Shown piece after piece: positions 33,629 to 45,446 of a DNA stretch of 64,000 nt. A model generated the notes under the pieces. That model worked only from the letters and a program-made list of their open reading frames with translations. It searched no databases and was not told the DNA's origin. This DNA comes from Eledone cirrhosa. Its lineage: Eukaryota; Mollusca; Cephalopoda; Octopoda; Eledonidae. The position numbers and the translations under genes were made by a program. Within the stretch, counting starts at the first letter, position 1. The number at the start of each line of letters is the position of its first letter. The DNA lies in NCBI GenBank assembly GCA_964016885.1, contig OZ024740.1:293557217-293621216 (forward strand), in the 5' to 3' direction.

Positions 33629-34206
33629 CTTCCATGTATTAATTATTAATTTTATGAAAACCTCTAAATAATATTAAAAAACATTTCAACCCTTCTTGGT
33701 GTTGAAGCATCAGATTTTTCTATAAGTCAGTTTGACAGAAACAGCATTCAAAGGTTTCAGTATCAACTCAAGAGATGGACAAAGATCTGTTGTGTTGTTT
33801 AAAGGTAAAATTTTTGCAGAATTCGCGATAAGAAAATTTTCTCTTCTAACCTGGCATATTTTTGTCCTGAAATTTTGGGATAGGAATGGCCCATTTTGCC
33901 CATATTGTGTTCAATAGTAGATCGAGGCCGTCAATGTGCCAGCTATCCTAAGGAGTGCTTCAGGAACCTGCCCCAACCACCCACTCAGGAATAAATGGTT
34001 GAAGAAGATTTCAATGTAACATAAAATTTTCAAAATATTTAGTCAATAGTATCGTCTATTAGTTATTTTTTATTTACAGTACCACATATTACCTTTCCTA
34101 AAAATATTTATATCATTGAAATGTTGAAACAATTTCTGAACTTAGATCATATAATATTCTAAAAGGTTGAAAGGATTCTTCAGTTGTATCAAACATATGA
34201 CACATT
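33629..34206. other. No recognised feature
   Basis: AT-rich sequence. A short frame at 33732-33917 was considered and not accepted. Confidence 0.4.
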
Positions 34207-34908
34207 CCTTAGTGATGTGATTTACATGATAAATGCACTCAGTATACTTTGTAAAGTGATATGAAGGGTATCCAACCATCAAAAGCATGCCAAATTGTCA
34301 GCTGGCAATTTAATGTAATGGTCAACATAGCAAAATGTATATTGCTGGTGTACAGAGGGAGCTGTACTCATTTTTCTCACTCCGATGTTCATAAACACTA
34401 AATATTTAGTCTATTTTTCATAGTAAAAAAACAGGGAAGTTTATAACTTGTAACTTATAATTCAAATTTTTCTATCACTCAACAGTTTTAAAAATAGATA
34501 CCTGTTGCCTGGTATATAACGCTTCATATAATGGAAACAATTGTCAGCTTGTACTTTCCTTAGTGATGTGATTTACATGATAAATGCACTCAGTATACTT
34601 TGTAAAGTGATATGAAGGGTATCCAACCATCAAAAGCATGCCAAATTGTCAGCTGGCAATTTAATGAAATGGTCAACATAGCAAAATGTATATTGCTGGT
34701 GTACAGAGGGAGCTGTACTCAGTTTTCTCACTCCGATGTTCATAAACACTAAATATTTAGTCTATTTTTCATAGTAAAAAAACGGAAGTTTATAACTTGT
34801 AACTTATAATTCAAATTTTTCTATCACTCAACAGTTTTAAAAATAGATACCTGTTGCCTGGTATATAACGCTTCATATAATGGAAACAATTGTCAGCTTG
34901 TACTTTAG
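34207..34908. repeat. 351-bp tandem duplication
   Basis: CCTTAGTGATGTGATTTACA begins at 34207 and again at 34558. The two units are almost identical; I see differences near 34317, 34370 and 34434 and their partners only. A recent duplication of AT-rich unique-looking DNA. Confidence 0.92.
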
Positions 34909-35103
34909 TGTAAAGGTTAGCACAGTGAAACAGTATGTTACAGGTGTGGGTTCGACATCCAAGGATGGTGTTATACAAATTTTTTCTGTCTCCAGGTTTT
35001 ATATACCCAACATATTTTTCACAGTAAAATTGTTGATACTTTTAGCATATATATTTGTTAAAAGTATGATACTTTTTAATGAAACAATTCTATATATATA
35101 TAT

Positions 35104-35690
35104 ATGGGTGACGAAATCAACAGTGGTGGAGGGTGTTCTGAAAGTACAGTAGCCAGAGTCAGAATGCGATGGGAAAAGTTCAGAGAGCTTATACCGCTGT
35201 TGGCCACAAAAGGTTTCTCTCTAAAAATGAAAGGCAGATTGTATGATGCTTGTATACGAACAGCAATGCTACATGGCAGTGAGACATGGGAATTACATGC
35301 AGAGGATATACGCAGACTGGAGAGGAATGAAGCCTGCATGCTCCGTTGGATGTGTATAGTAATATACGTGAACGGCAAAGCATAAATGAACTAAGTGAGA
35401 AATTAGGAATAAGAGGGATCAGATGCTGTTTACTTGAGAGAAGACTACGTTGGTATGGTCACGTGATGCGCATGAAAGACGACAGCTGCATAAAAAAGTG
35501 CAGGGTGATCAAAATTGATGGCAGCCACGGAGTAGGCAGACCCAGAAAAACCTGGGACGATCTGATAAATTCCGACCTTACACACTTGCACCTCTCTAAG
35601 ACAATGTCACTGGACCGAGATCTTTGGCGCTACGCAGTAATACAGAAGACCCGCCTTGCCTATGTACAAAGCGAAACCTTCAGTCAGTAG
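35104..35690 (+). pseudogene. LINE ORF2 C-terminal end (RTE/Jockey-like)
   Basis: Two overlapping frames (35104-35385 and 35346-35690) with one break near 35350 encode the end of a non-LTR retrotransposon protein: KMKGRLYDACIRTAMLHGSE, LERNEACMLRWMC, RERQSINELSEKLGIRGIRC, ERRLRWYGHVMRMKDD, GRPRKTWDDLI, ending SETFSQ and TAG at 35688-35690. The GSETW...RLER...RWM...RLRWYGHV..M order is the well-known C-terminal domain of this LINE group. 5'-truncated at about 35104 next to a TATATA run. The minus-strand relative is at 59150-59590. Confidence 0.85.
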
Positions 35691-36145
35691 GCACATCTTA
35701 ACCAAATATACACCCCAATCCACTACCCCTACCCTATCCTCCCACTCCCAGCAACACCACCCTCTCTCTGTAAAGTTGGTACCACAATATCCAGTCCAAA
35801 TAAATGAGATAATGAGATCGAGATCGTGTAGGTGTCACGAGAAAAAAACACACAGTCCACGCTGTAATGTGGTCGTGTAGGTAACACGGTAAAAAGTTCC
35901 CAGTTCCACACTGTAAATGTGGTTGGTGTTAGGAAGGGCATCCAGCCGTAGAAAACCTGCCAGATAGTCCTATATGAGCGAGACACGGTCACCTGACCAA
36001 CCTTGCCTCAAGTGGGACAACTCCCGTCTAACCCATGCTAGCGGGGAAAATGGACGTTAAACGAAGATGATGAAGATGATAATGATATAACCCATGCTAG
36101 CGTGGATGTAGAAGATGGACATTAAACGAAGATGATGATGATGAT
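35691..36145 (+). repeat. LINE 3' UTR with SINE-like tail
   Basis: Directly follows the LINE stop. It contains two to three roughly 50-bp units (CCACGCTGTAATGTGGTCGTGTAGG...), then TTGGTGTTAGGAAGGGCATC, CCCATGCTAGCGGGGAAAAT and GGACGTTAAACGAAGATGATG. A second shorter tail copy lies at about 36085-36145. This 3' end is shared with the family-B SINEs at 48884, 57648 and 58380. Confidence 0.75.
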
Positions 36146-36229
36146 ATATATAGCAAAGGCAGAATTATATTTACAATGCTCAAAGGAAAGTAGAGAATTA
36201 TATATATGATAGTATGTAATTGTCCAAAA

Positions 36230-36485
36230 CTTTTCAGAATATTTTGGAGAAGATCAGCAATCATCCATGCATATCAGCCTCCCTTCTCTATGCTACTGAT
36301 GTACAAGGGAAAGGAAATGGTCAATACAACTTAGTACCAGTGATCTCACAACTTGTTTGTTGAGTGAACTGGAACAGCATGAAATAAAGTGTCTTGCTCA
36401 AGGATACGACTCATCACCTTGTCTGAAAATTAAAATCTCAATGTCCCGATTGCAAGTTCAATGCTCTAACCATTAAGCCATGTGC
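36230..36485 (-). repeat. Ceph-type SINE with a different 3' body
   Basis: Minus strand: tRNA-like head GCACATGGCTTAATGGTTAG with AGCATTGAACTTGCAATC, then the central block CTTGAGCAAGACACTTTATT shared with family B, then a body unlike family B (around 36240-36350). It lies about 55 bp downstream of the P450 haem exon on the same strand. Confidence 0.75.
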
Positions 36486-36489
36486 CTTA

Positions 36490-38044
<1,555 letters not shown>

Positions 38045-38690
38045 AAATTCAAATGCTGTATGTGGAAGTCAACAGAGACTACCTAAAATGAAATGCTGTA
38101 TGTGGAAGTCAACAGAGACTACTTGAAATGAAATGCTGTATGTGGAAGTCAACAGAGACTACTTGAAACGAAATGCTGTATGTGGAAGTCAACAGAGACT
38201 ACTTGAAACTAAATGCTGTATGTGGAAGTCAACAGAGACTACCTAAAATGAAATGCTGTATGTGGAAGCCAACAGAGACTACCTGAAACTAAATGCTGTA
38301 TGTGGAAGTCAACAGAGACTACCTAAAATGAAATGCTGTATGTGGAAGTCAAAAGAGACTAACTGAAACTAAATGCTGTATGTGGAAGCCAACAGAGACT
38401 ACCTGAAACTAAATGCTGTATGTGGAAGTCAAAAGAGACTAACTGAAACTAAATGCTGTATGTGGAAGTCAACAGAGATTACCTGAAACTAAATGCTGTA
38501 TGTGGAAGTCAACAGAGACTACCTGAAACTAAATGCTGTATGTGGAAGTCAACAGAGACTACCTGAAACTAAATACTGTATGTGGAAGTCAACAGAGACT
38601 ACCTGAAACTAAATGCTGTATGTGGAAGTCAACAGAGACTATCTGAAACTAAATACTGTATGTGGAAGTCTATAGAGACTACTTGAAACG
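38045..38690. repeat. 40-bp minisatellite (16 copies)
   Basis: Exact 40-bp period of AAATGCTGTATGTGGAAGTC + AACAGAGACTACCTGAAACT. Variants alternate (ACCTGAAACT / ACCTAAAATG / ACTTGAAACG, AAGTC / AAGCC, AACAG / AAAAG). Sixteen units from 38051; lies inside the P450 intron. Confidence 0.97.
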
Positions 38691-38827
38691 AAATGATCTA
38701 TTGGGGGCCAAGAAAAGAATTGCTCATGGAAGATTCTAGAAAAGAATCAAAGAAAAAAAATAATCAATAATTTACTCTTTCAAGAAAATTGGGAGTATTA
38801 TTGTGAACTAAATTAAAAAAAAAAAAA

Positions 38828-39028
38828 AAATTAAATAATTGTTTCTACTTTTGGCACAAGGCCAGCAATTACCCAGTGCATTACTGGTACTTTATTTTAT
38901 CGACCTCGTAAGGATGAAAGGCAAAGTTAACCTCGGCGGGATTTGAAGTCAGATTGGAAAGGGCCGTAGCTCTATGCATCAAAGCATGGCGTCCAACCCT
39001 CTACCGATACTGCCACAAATTAAATAAT
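38828..39028 (-). repeat. SINE (family A) with 12-bp TSD
   Basis: SINE body 38840-39016, minus strand, flanked by AAATTAAATAAT at 38828-38839 and 39017-39028. Full-length, with the same landmarks as the copy at 23526. Confidence 0.92.
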
Positions 39029-39138
39029 GTTATAAATCTATTTAGATTTATGTTGTTTTCACAATCTGGGTTTTTCTTTTGAGTTTTGTATTTTTGTGAG
39101 CCTGATCTTAAAACCCATTAACTATTTCAATACATAGA

Positions 39139-39365
39139 CCTTCACATAGACACATATATTTGTTTCTACTTTAGGCACAAGGCCAGCAATCAGCCAGTGC
39201 ATTACTGGTACTTTATTTTATCGACCCCGTAAGGATGAAAGGCAAAGTCAACCTCGGCGGGATTTGAACTCAGATCGTAAAGGGACGTAACTATGCTGGA
39301 AAGCATGGCGTCCAACCCTCTACCGATACTGCCAATCCACCACCCTTCACATAGACACATATATT
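39139..39365 (-). repeat. SINE (family A) with 22-bp TSD
   Basis: SINE body 39161-39343, minus strand. A direct repeat of 22 bp starting CCTTCACATAGACACATATA lies at 39139-39160 and 39344-39365. The intact duplication implies a relatively recent retroposition. Confidence 0.95.
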
Positions 39366-39577
39366 ACAAACTAATGAGAGAGCCTTTGTTCAGTTGCTCT
39401 ATCTGCATGGAATATCTTCCAGCTTGTCATCAAATCATACACAACTGTCTTAAAGAGGAAAAGATACATTTGATATAATGACTGAAAAATAAAGACACAA
39501 TGTTGTTGGTCCCAATTCTAGTTGATCAATACTGTCTTGGGGTATAAACAACCACAGCAGCAATGTATATATGGTAA
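39366..39577. other. Spacer, no recognised feature
   Basis: Short intronic sequence between the SINE and the LTR retrotransposon. Confidence 0.4.
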
Positions 39578-39582
39578 AAGTT

Positions 39583-39845
39583 TGTAGTGGCTGAGATGGT
39601 CGCTTGGTAGCTAGCAGTTGCCTCCCCTTAACAACCCTTCAGGGAAGGGAGGCAAAAATACACCCGGACACAGCCACAGGTTCACTGACTCTTTTGGGAC
39701 CACGGACATGAACAGACGTGGAAAGATCCGCTCCTCAAAATATTGACGTTGTAGGAAATTTACTAAATTATTGCATTAAATAAAATGATTGTTAGACTTG
39801 ATTGTGCATTTATTTATTCGACAAAGAGAAAAATCACTTTTCTTT
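39583..39845 (+). repeat. 5' LTR
   Basis: 263 bp beginning TGTAGTGGCTGAGATGG and ending ATCACTTTTCTTT. AATAAAATG near the middle-3' part is a plausible polyadenylation signal. Confidence 0.95.
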
Positions 39846-39847
39846 AT

Positions 39848-39865
39848 TGGCGACCCTGACGATAA
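39848..39865 (+). other. Primer-binding site
   Basis: TGGCGACCCTGACGATAA starts with the obligatory TGG two bases after the 5' LTR. The tRNA used as primer was not identified. Confidence 0.75.
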
Positions 39866-40372
39866 AGAATGAAAACGCAGCCTATTGGAGTCCGAAATCC
39901 TTTTTAACGGCAATGTGGAATGGCTTAACATTTGGAATGTCCGAATCACTTAGCGTAAGTCCATAAAATTCATTATATTCCATTTGTTATAGCACGCATA
40001 CAGACAAACACAAAAATACAACACACAACAAAAAAAAAAAAAAAAAGGATTTCTCTGGATATAGAATTTTGCTTCCAACATTCTGTGGAAATTACAAATG
40101 GAGATATTTCGTTTTCCCGCGTTCAGCTTGTCTTCTCCAATCCCAGCCATCTGATTGGCTGCATCGTGCCTCATGACGGCTTCATCACGGACACATTTTT
40201 AAATCAGCCATCTTGGATTTTCTTACCATTAATTTTCATAGAAAATGATTTTTTTTTATTATTAAAATTTTCTTTAGAATATTTTTTTTTAAAGAAAAAA
40301 ATTACCAGCAATCAGCAGCAACACCTGGCTAACTATTGACCAACACCAAAAAGTCATCAAATACGTGGCACC

Positions 40373-41148
40373 ATGAGTCAACATCATTTGCCGTCCTTCG
40401 CAGGTGACATCAAGTTGTGGTTTGCGCAGCTGGAATGTTTCTTCGAATTGACGAAGACAAAGGAACAGCATAAGCTGAAGGTCCTGATCAATGGCCTACC
40501 TGTTTCCTTGGCATTCTCGGTGAAGGACATTGTGACGGATTTAGACGCCGACGTTACCTACGGTCATTAAAAAAAGAAATCCTTCGCCGAAATACCAAGT
40601 CGGTAGAGAGCTGTTTTCGGGAGTTGTTGGACGATGCTCAAATGGGTGACAGGAAGCCGAGCTCCTATTTGCGGGAGTTGAGCGACTCCCACGGGATTGA
40701 CACCCCCTTCATAAAGCAACTTTTTTTCTCACGCCTACCACCAAGTGCGCAAAGAATATTGGTCAATAGTTTAGAGAAGGATTCATTAGAGCAACTTGCC
40801 GCGTCCGCGGATAAGATACTTGAGGTGGACTCGAACAGCAATCAGCATAATCCTTATGTGGCTTCAGCGTGCGTCCCTCCACGCAGTTCTTCTGTGGCCG
40901 ACGGCAAACTGTTGGAGTTGATTGAAGCTCTCACCAAGAAGGTAGAAGATTTGACGGTACATCACAGAGAGCCTTCTCAACGTTTGAGGTATCGTTCGCC
41001 GCCGTCCTCTATCCATCGCCAGCACTCAAACGCAGGCAACAATAATTCTTCGTTGTGTTGGTACCATGCTAACTTCGGCAGTAGGGCGCAACGTTGTCGC
41101 GCGCCCTGTGATTACAAGAGATCGGGAAACGCAAAGCAGAGCCACTAG
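40373..41148 (+). pseudogene. Ty3/Gypsy gag (frameshifted)
   Basis: ATG at 40373 in context ACCATGAG. The first 65 codons (MSQHHLPSFAGDIKLWFAQL...) give the capsid N-terminal pattern F-x-GD-x-x-W. That frame stops at 40568-40570 beside a run of seven A. The reading continues in another frame (SYLRELSDSHGID, QLFFSRLPPSAQRIL, LAASADKIL) to the TAG at 41146-41148. The C-terminus carries a nucleic-acid-binding motif CWYHANFGSRAQRCRAPC (41056-41109), the Cys/His arrangement typical of Mag-like Gag. Gag forms the particle that packages the element RNA. The frame change makes this copy unable to give full Gag unless it is an assembly error. Confidence 0.85.
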
Positions 41149-41165
41149 GAGCGGCTAGTGAACTC
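41124..41165 (+). promoter_or_regulatory. Programmed -1 ribosomal frameshift signal (gag-pol)
   Basis: GGGAAAC at 41124-41130 is in the gag frame as G GGA AAC, a canonical X-XXY-YYZ slippery heptamer. Eight bases later a hairpin can form: GAG and CACTAG (41139-41141, 41143-41148) pair with CTAGTG and CTC (41155-41160, 41163-41165) around a six-base loop. The gag stop codon lies in the stem. The protease-RT frame is exactly -1 relative to gag and is open across this point. Confidence 0.85.
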
Positions 41166-42333
41166 TGGGAAAACCGACCAAACCGCCATCTTTTCGTATA
41201 CGACCTGCGGTCAAAAAAATTTTTCCTTGTCGATACTGGCGCGTCGCTGAGTATTTGGCCAGTCAGTTATCTCAAAAAAAGCCCAGCCGAAGCAGATAGA
41301 AATCTACGAGCAGTCAACCACACGGCCATTCGATCGTATGGGCAAATTTCGCTTCCTCTTCGGTTAAAAAATTTGAGGTGGAAGTTTACTATCGCCGACT
41401 TGCCATACGCCATTTTGGGAGCGGATTTTCTCCACCATTTTTCCTTGTTGGTGGACATTCGCAGACAACGCCTTGTTGATGCTGAAACAGGCCTTTCTTT
41501 CGAGGGTTCAGAGCCGGACGTCGCCACCGTCAGCCCTTCATTTTTCTTGGCTGAAGTGGGCAACCAGTATCAAAGCCTGCTACATTCATTCCCTCAGTTG
41601 ACGCAGGGAAAGTTACGAATAACTAGCCCGGATCATGCGATTGAACACTTCATATCCACTACAGGTCCACCTGTTTTCTCACGTCCTCGAAAATTGTCTA
41701 CAGAGAAGTTGAAAGCTGCACGTCTTGAATTCGACCACATGCTGGAATTGGGAATAATTCGGCGCTCCACAAGTCCTTGGGCATCGCCTCTACATATGGT
41801 ACCTAGATCTTCTGGGGATTGGAGACGGACGGGTGACTACCGACGCTTAAACGCGATTACTGTGCCTGACCGTTATCCAATCCCGCATTTGCAGGATTTT
41901 GCGTCGTCATTGCAGGGTTGCAGAATCTTTTCTAAGCTTGATTTGATCCGCGCTTATAATCAAATTCCGGTTAACGAGGAGGATATCCCAAAGACTGCTA
42001 TTGCCACTCCTTTCGGATCATTCGAGTTCCTCACTATGCCTTTCGGCCTTAGAAACGCTGCAAGTACCTTCCAACGATTTATGGATGATATTACTCGGGG
42101 CCTGGATTTTGTGTACACGTATATCGACGACGTGTTGATTGCTAGTTCTTCCCCTCAGCAGCATTCAAAGCATCTGGATCTCGTATTTTGTCGTTTACAG
42201 AGATATAATGTTCGAATTAATGCTTCCAAGTGTGTTTTCGGCTCGACTTCACTAACATTTTTAGGCCATCTGATTGACGCCGATGGCATTCGACCTCTTC
42301 CTGAGAAGGTTAAGGCAGTATCGGATTTGCCTC
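41131..42333 (+). pseudogene. Ty3/Gypsy pol: protease and reverse transcriptase
   Basis: Frame -1 to gag, open from the slippery site. Protease: [11 protein letters not shown] (active-site DTG at about 41232) with AILGADFL downstream. [33 protein letters not shown] (catalytic Asp in block A), [26 protein letters not shown] (catalytic YIDD) and [13 protein letters not shown]. At about 42330-42337, between AVSDLPPS and [12 protein letters not shown], several codons present in related elements are missing and the frame moves. This small deletion separates RT from RNase H and integrase. Function: processing of Gag-Pol and copying of RNA to DNA. Confidence 0.9.
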
Positions 42334-42336
42334 CGT

Positions 42337-44244
42337 CAATTCCTGGGCCTTGTAAATTTTTATAGGCGATTCGTACCTGGTTATTCCAAATTGCTGTTCT
42401 CGTTGACAGAGATTTTTAAGGGTTGCCGGCATAAGAATATGGACATTTCCTTAAATAAAACGCAGCTTGATGATTTTAAAAAAGTGAAAAAGGCGTTAGC
42501 GAACGCGTCTTTGCTCGCCCACCCAGTACCCAACGCCGAGCTATCGCTCTGTGTTGATGCTTCGGATAGCACCGTGGGCGCAGTCTTACAGCAGAAGGGT
42601 GATGGGGTACAGCAACCACTCGAGTTCTTTTCGAGGAAGTTAAAGCCTGCAGAAACTCGCTATAGCACCTTTGGGAGGGAGCTATTAGCAATTTATTTAT
42701 CAGTGAAACATTTTGCTCATGTACTTGAAGGTAGAACATTCACCATTTTCACTGATCATAAACCCTTGACGTTTGCTCTTCGAACTAAGGCAGACAAATA
42801 CTCGCCCAGAGAAACGAGACATCTGGACTTCATCTCACAGTTCACGAACGACATTCAACATATTCCGGGTTCTTTGAATACAGCGGCCGATGCGCTGTCT
42901 CGCCTGCCGATCGCATCGATTTCGTCTTCCGAGGAGATAGATTTACATCGAATGGCAGCTGCCCAACCCACTCTCGAATCGTTGGATGTTACATCGCCAG
43001 AGTTTGTACATTGCAAACTGAAATACATTCCGATCTCAACTGCTGACGGACAAATACTGTGTGATGTTTCGTTGGACTCACCACGACCTCTAGTCCCAGT
43101 GGAACATCGACGAACTGCGTTTCTCGCTTTACATGGCATTTCTCACCCAGGAGTATCAGCCTCAGTAAAACTCATAACAGCCAGATTTTTCTGGCCTGGT
43201 ATGAGACGTGACATTGCTGCTTGGTGTCGTTCCTGTGTCGCTTGCCAACAAGCGAAAGTTCATAGACATGTTAAGGCTCCTCTCGGAACCTTCACCTGCC
43301 CCGATGCAAGATTTCGTCACATTCATGTGGACATCGTCGGCCCGTGGCCGGTTAGTCGTGGTTTTTCGTATCTTTTGACGATTGTTGACCGTTTTTCGCG
43401 TTGGCCTGAAGCCGTCCCTATAACAGATATCACCGCCGAAACCACAGCCCGTCCCCTCGTATCTTCGTGGATCGCTCGTTTCGGTGTACCAACCACCATA
43501 ACAACGGATCGTGGTCGTCAATTCGAGTCTAACCTCTTCCGAGAGCTAACCCAAATCCTGGGGGCTACTCGAATAAGAACCACGGCTTACCACCCAGCCT
43601 CAAACGGAATGGTGGAAAGATTCCACAGGCAGCTCAAAACCTCCTTAAGGGCTTCCATGGACTCTTCACGTTGGAGCGAGTACCTACCCATTGTATTGTT
43701 GGGTATTCGGTCGACGGTAAAGGTGGACCTTGGGTTCTCCTCTGCCGAATTAGTTTATGGTACGCCTCTGGCGTTACCGGGGCAAATGCTGGCCCCTTTT
43801 GACCTGACTTCGCAGGACCCCGCTTCCTACGTGTCCCGGCTTCACTCTTATTTCAAGGATCTACCACCGATGGGCACTAGGAAGCAGACTGTAAAAACTG
43901 CCGTCCCAAGGGATATTGCCTTGTGGACCCAATTGTTCGTTAGAGACGACGCCGTGAGACCCCCTCTTCAACGGCCGTACTCTGGACCCTATCGTGTGCT
44001 TGCTCGCACAGACAAACATTTCACACTGGACATTCGGGGTTCCAGGGAAACGGTTTCCGTTGATCGTCTCAAGCGAGCAAACCTGGACAATGACACAATG
44101 ACACTTGAAACTCAAATGCCCCCCTCTTTTTCTTTGCCACACAAGCCTATTTCTTCCCCTCCCCCACCATCAACACACAGAACTACGACCCGTTCTGGGC
44201 GAAGGGTGCATTGGCCCCGTAAGCTATGCAGTAATATAAACTGA
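42337..44244 (+). pseudogene. Ty3/Gypsy pol: RNase H and integrase
   Basis: Open to the TGA at 44242-44244. The RT thumb [20 protein letters not shown] opens it. RNase [15 protein letters not shown] (first Asp), [12 protein letters not shown] (Glu), [11 protein letters not shown] (Asp). Integrase: zinc-binding HGISHP...CRSCVACQQ, then catalytic [19 protein letters not shown] and [15 protein letters not shown] (D, D, E). A GPY/F module follows ([10 protein letters not shown]...SVDRLKRA). No chromodomain seen. All catalytic residues are retained; the only defect is the upstream frame break that uncouples this part from protease-RT. Confidence 0.93.
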
Positions 44245-44699
44245 ATTGTATTTTTTTTTTTTTTTTGTTATTTTTTTCCTTCCAATTGTTTTTGTTGTAC
44301 ATTGCATTTTGTTACTTTTGGATTCTTGACTGCCTACGGCAGTGTCAATATATTATATTTTGCGTAACATTACGACTGTTGTCAATTCTGACACAGTCCC
44401 TTTTTTTTTAGTGCATTTTTATAACTATGCTACATAATGGCATTTTCATTGCCTAGCAAAACATTTTTTTTCTTGTTTATCGCATCTGGGGCCCCTTTAT
44501 TGCGAAGAGTGTTATCTTTTCATGCATTTTGCATCTTTTACTGTACGTTTTTTTTTTTTCTGTGTTAATGCTTGCAGACATGAACCTATTTATTATTTTT
44601 TTTTAATTTTTAATTTGTTGATACATTCTTCTACATTTTGTAAACTACCTTCGCTTCATTGTTAACGATTTTGCGACAAAAAATCTGCTCCGAGGTGAA
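44245..44699 (+). other. Retrotransposon 3' untranslated region
   Basis: T-rich, non-coding. The polypurine tract next to the 3' LTR is weak: CCGAGGTGAA just before 44700. Confidence 0.6.
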
Positions 44700-44962
44700 T
44701 GTAGTGGCTGAGATGGTCGCTTGGTAGCTAGCAGTTGCCTCCCCTTAACAACCCTTCAGGGAAGGGAGGCAAAAATACACCCGGACACAGCCACAGGTTC
44801 ACTGACTCTTTTTGGACCACGGACATGAACAGACGTGGAAAGATCCGCTCCTCAAAATATTGACGTTGTAGGAAATTTACTAAATTATTGCATTAAATAA
44901 AATGATTGTTAGACTTGATTGTGCATTTATTTATTCGACAAAGAGAAAAATCACTTTTCTTT
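44700..44962 (+). repeat. 3' LTR
   Basis: 263 bp, identical to the 5' LTR except CTTTTTGGACC in place of CTTTTGGGACC. Confidence 0.95.
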
Positions 44963-45233
44963 AAGTTCATACTTAAGTTGTTCTTGCTTAGCTACCATGA
45001 CCAAACAAATCTATAATCAAAGGTATTTTAGTCTTGAACATTTCATTTCTTTTCTGTATATTTAAGACAATATTGTTCAATGTCTTAATATTGTTTCTCT
45101 TTTAAAGACAGTGGGATGTTATATAATGTATACTTAGCTGCTATATCTAGTATGTCAAATGATCTTATATAAGATCTTCCATCTATTTCATTCATTGTCC
45201 TTATCTGTTTGTAGTTATTAGTTATACACTCAC

Positions 45234-45300
45234 TCATTTTGAAATCCACAGCAGCTACTCGTCCAATCAAAGATGCAGCTGGATAAAGACGCAGAACTTC
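45234..45300 (-). CDS. Cytochrome P450 (CYP4-type) K-helix exon
   Basis: A 67-nt minus-strand exon: acceptor TTTTTAAG ending at 45301, donor GTGAGT from 45233 downward. It encodes EVLRLYPAASLIGR (ExxR motif of the K helix, part of the conserved P450 core) and AAVDFKM, leaving one nucleotide of a codon. That phase fits the exon at 36540-36719, which starts two nucleotides into completing a codon. The spacing to the PERF and haem motifs is normal. Preceding exons (I helix) are not recognised between here and the end of the window; a large satellite region begins within 150 bp. Confidence 0.85.
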
Positions 45301-45339
45301 CTTAAAAAGAGAACATTAGAGTGATTATTATTACGCTCC

Positions 45340-45446
45340 CCATAATAGTTTGTCAATTCCCTCCCTTTAGCATCTGAGTTCAAATTCTACTGAAGTTTAT
45401 TTTGACTTTCATCCTTGCTGGGTCGATAAAATAACGCTAACACAAT
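45340..45446 (+). repeat. SINE (family A) fragment
   Basis: CATCTGAGTTCAAATTCTAC, TTATTTTGACTTTCATCC and GCTGGGTCGATAAAATAA correspond to the central part of family A. It runs directly into the hexamer array. Confidence 0.65.

Larger units (their letters stand above)
39578..44967 (+). mobile_element. Complete Ty3/Gypsy LTR retrotransposon with 5-bp TSD
   Basis: A 5380-bp element (39583-44962) flanked by AAGTT (39578-39582 and 44963-44967). The 263-bp LTRs differ at one visible position. Order is LTR, primer-binding site, gag, protease, reverse transcriptase, RNase H, integrase, LTR: integrase after RT is the Ty3/Gypsy arrangement. No envelope-like frame follows integrase. Gag ends in a CWYH-type motif as in Mag-like elements (clade inferred). 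It lies antisense to the P450 gene inside its intron. gag and pol each carry one lesion, described separately. Confidence 0.97.

Noticed and set aside
33732..33917. Possible terminal P450 exon (GKIFAEFA)
   Set aside because: Only a weak resemblance, on the plus strand, without the expected residues after the haem Cys; not compatible with the minus-strand gene.
44245..44699. Envelope gene of the Ty3/Gypsy element
   Set aside because: The interval is 455 bp, T-rich and without an open frame.
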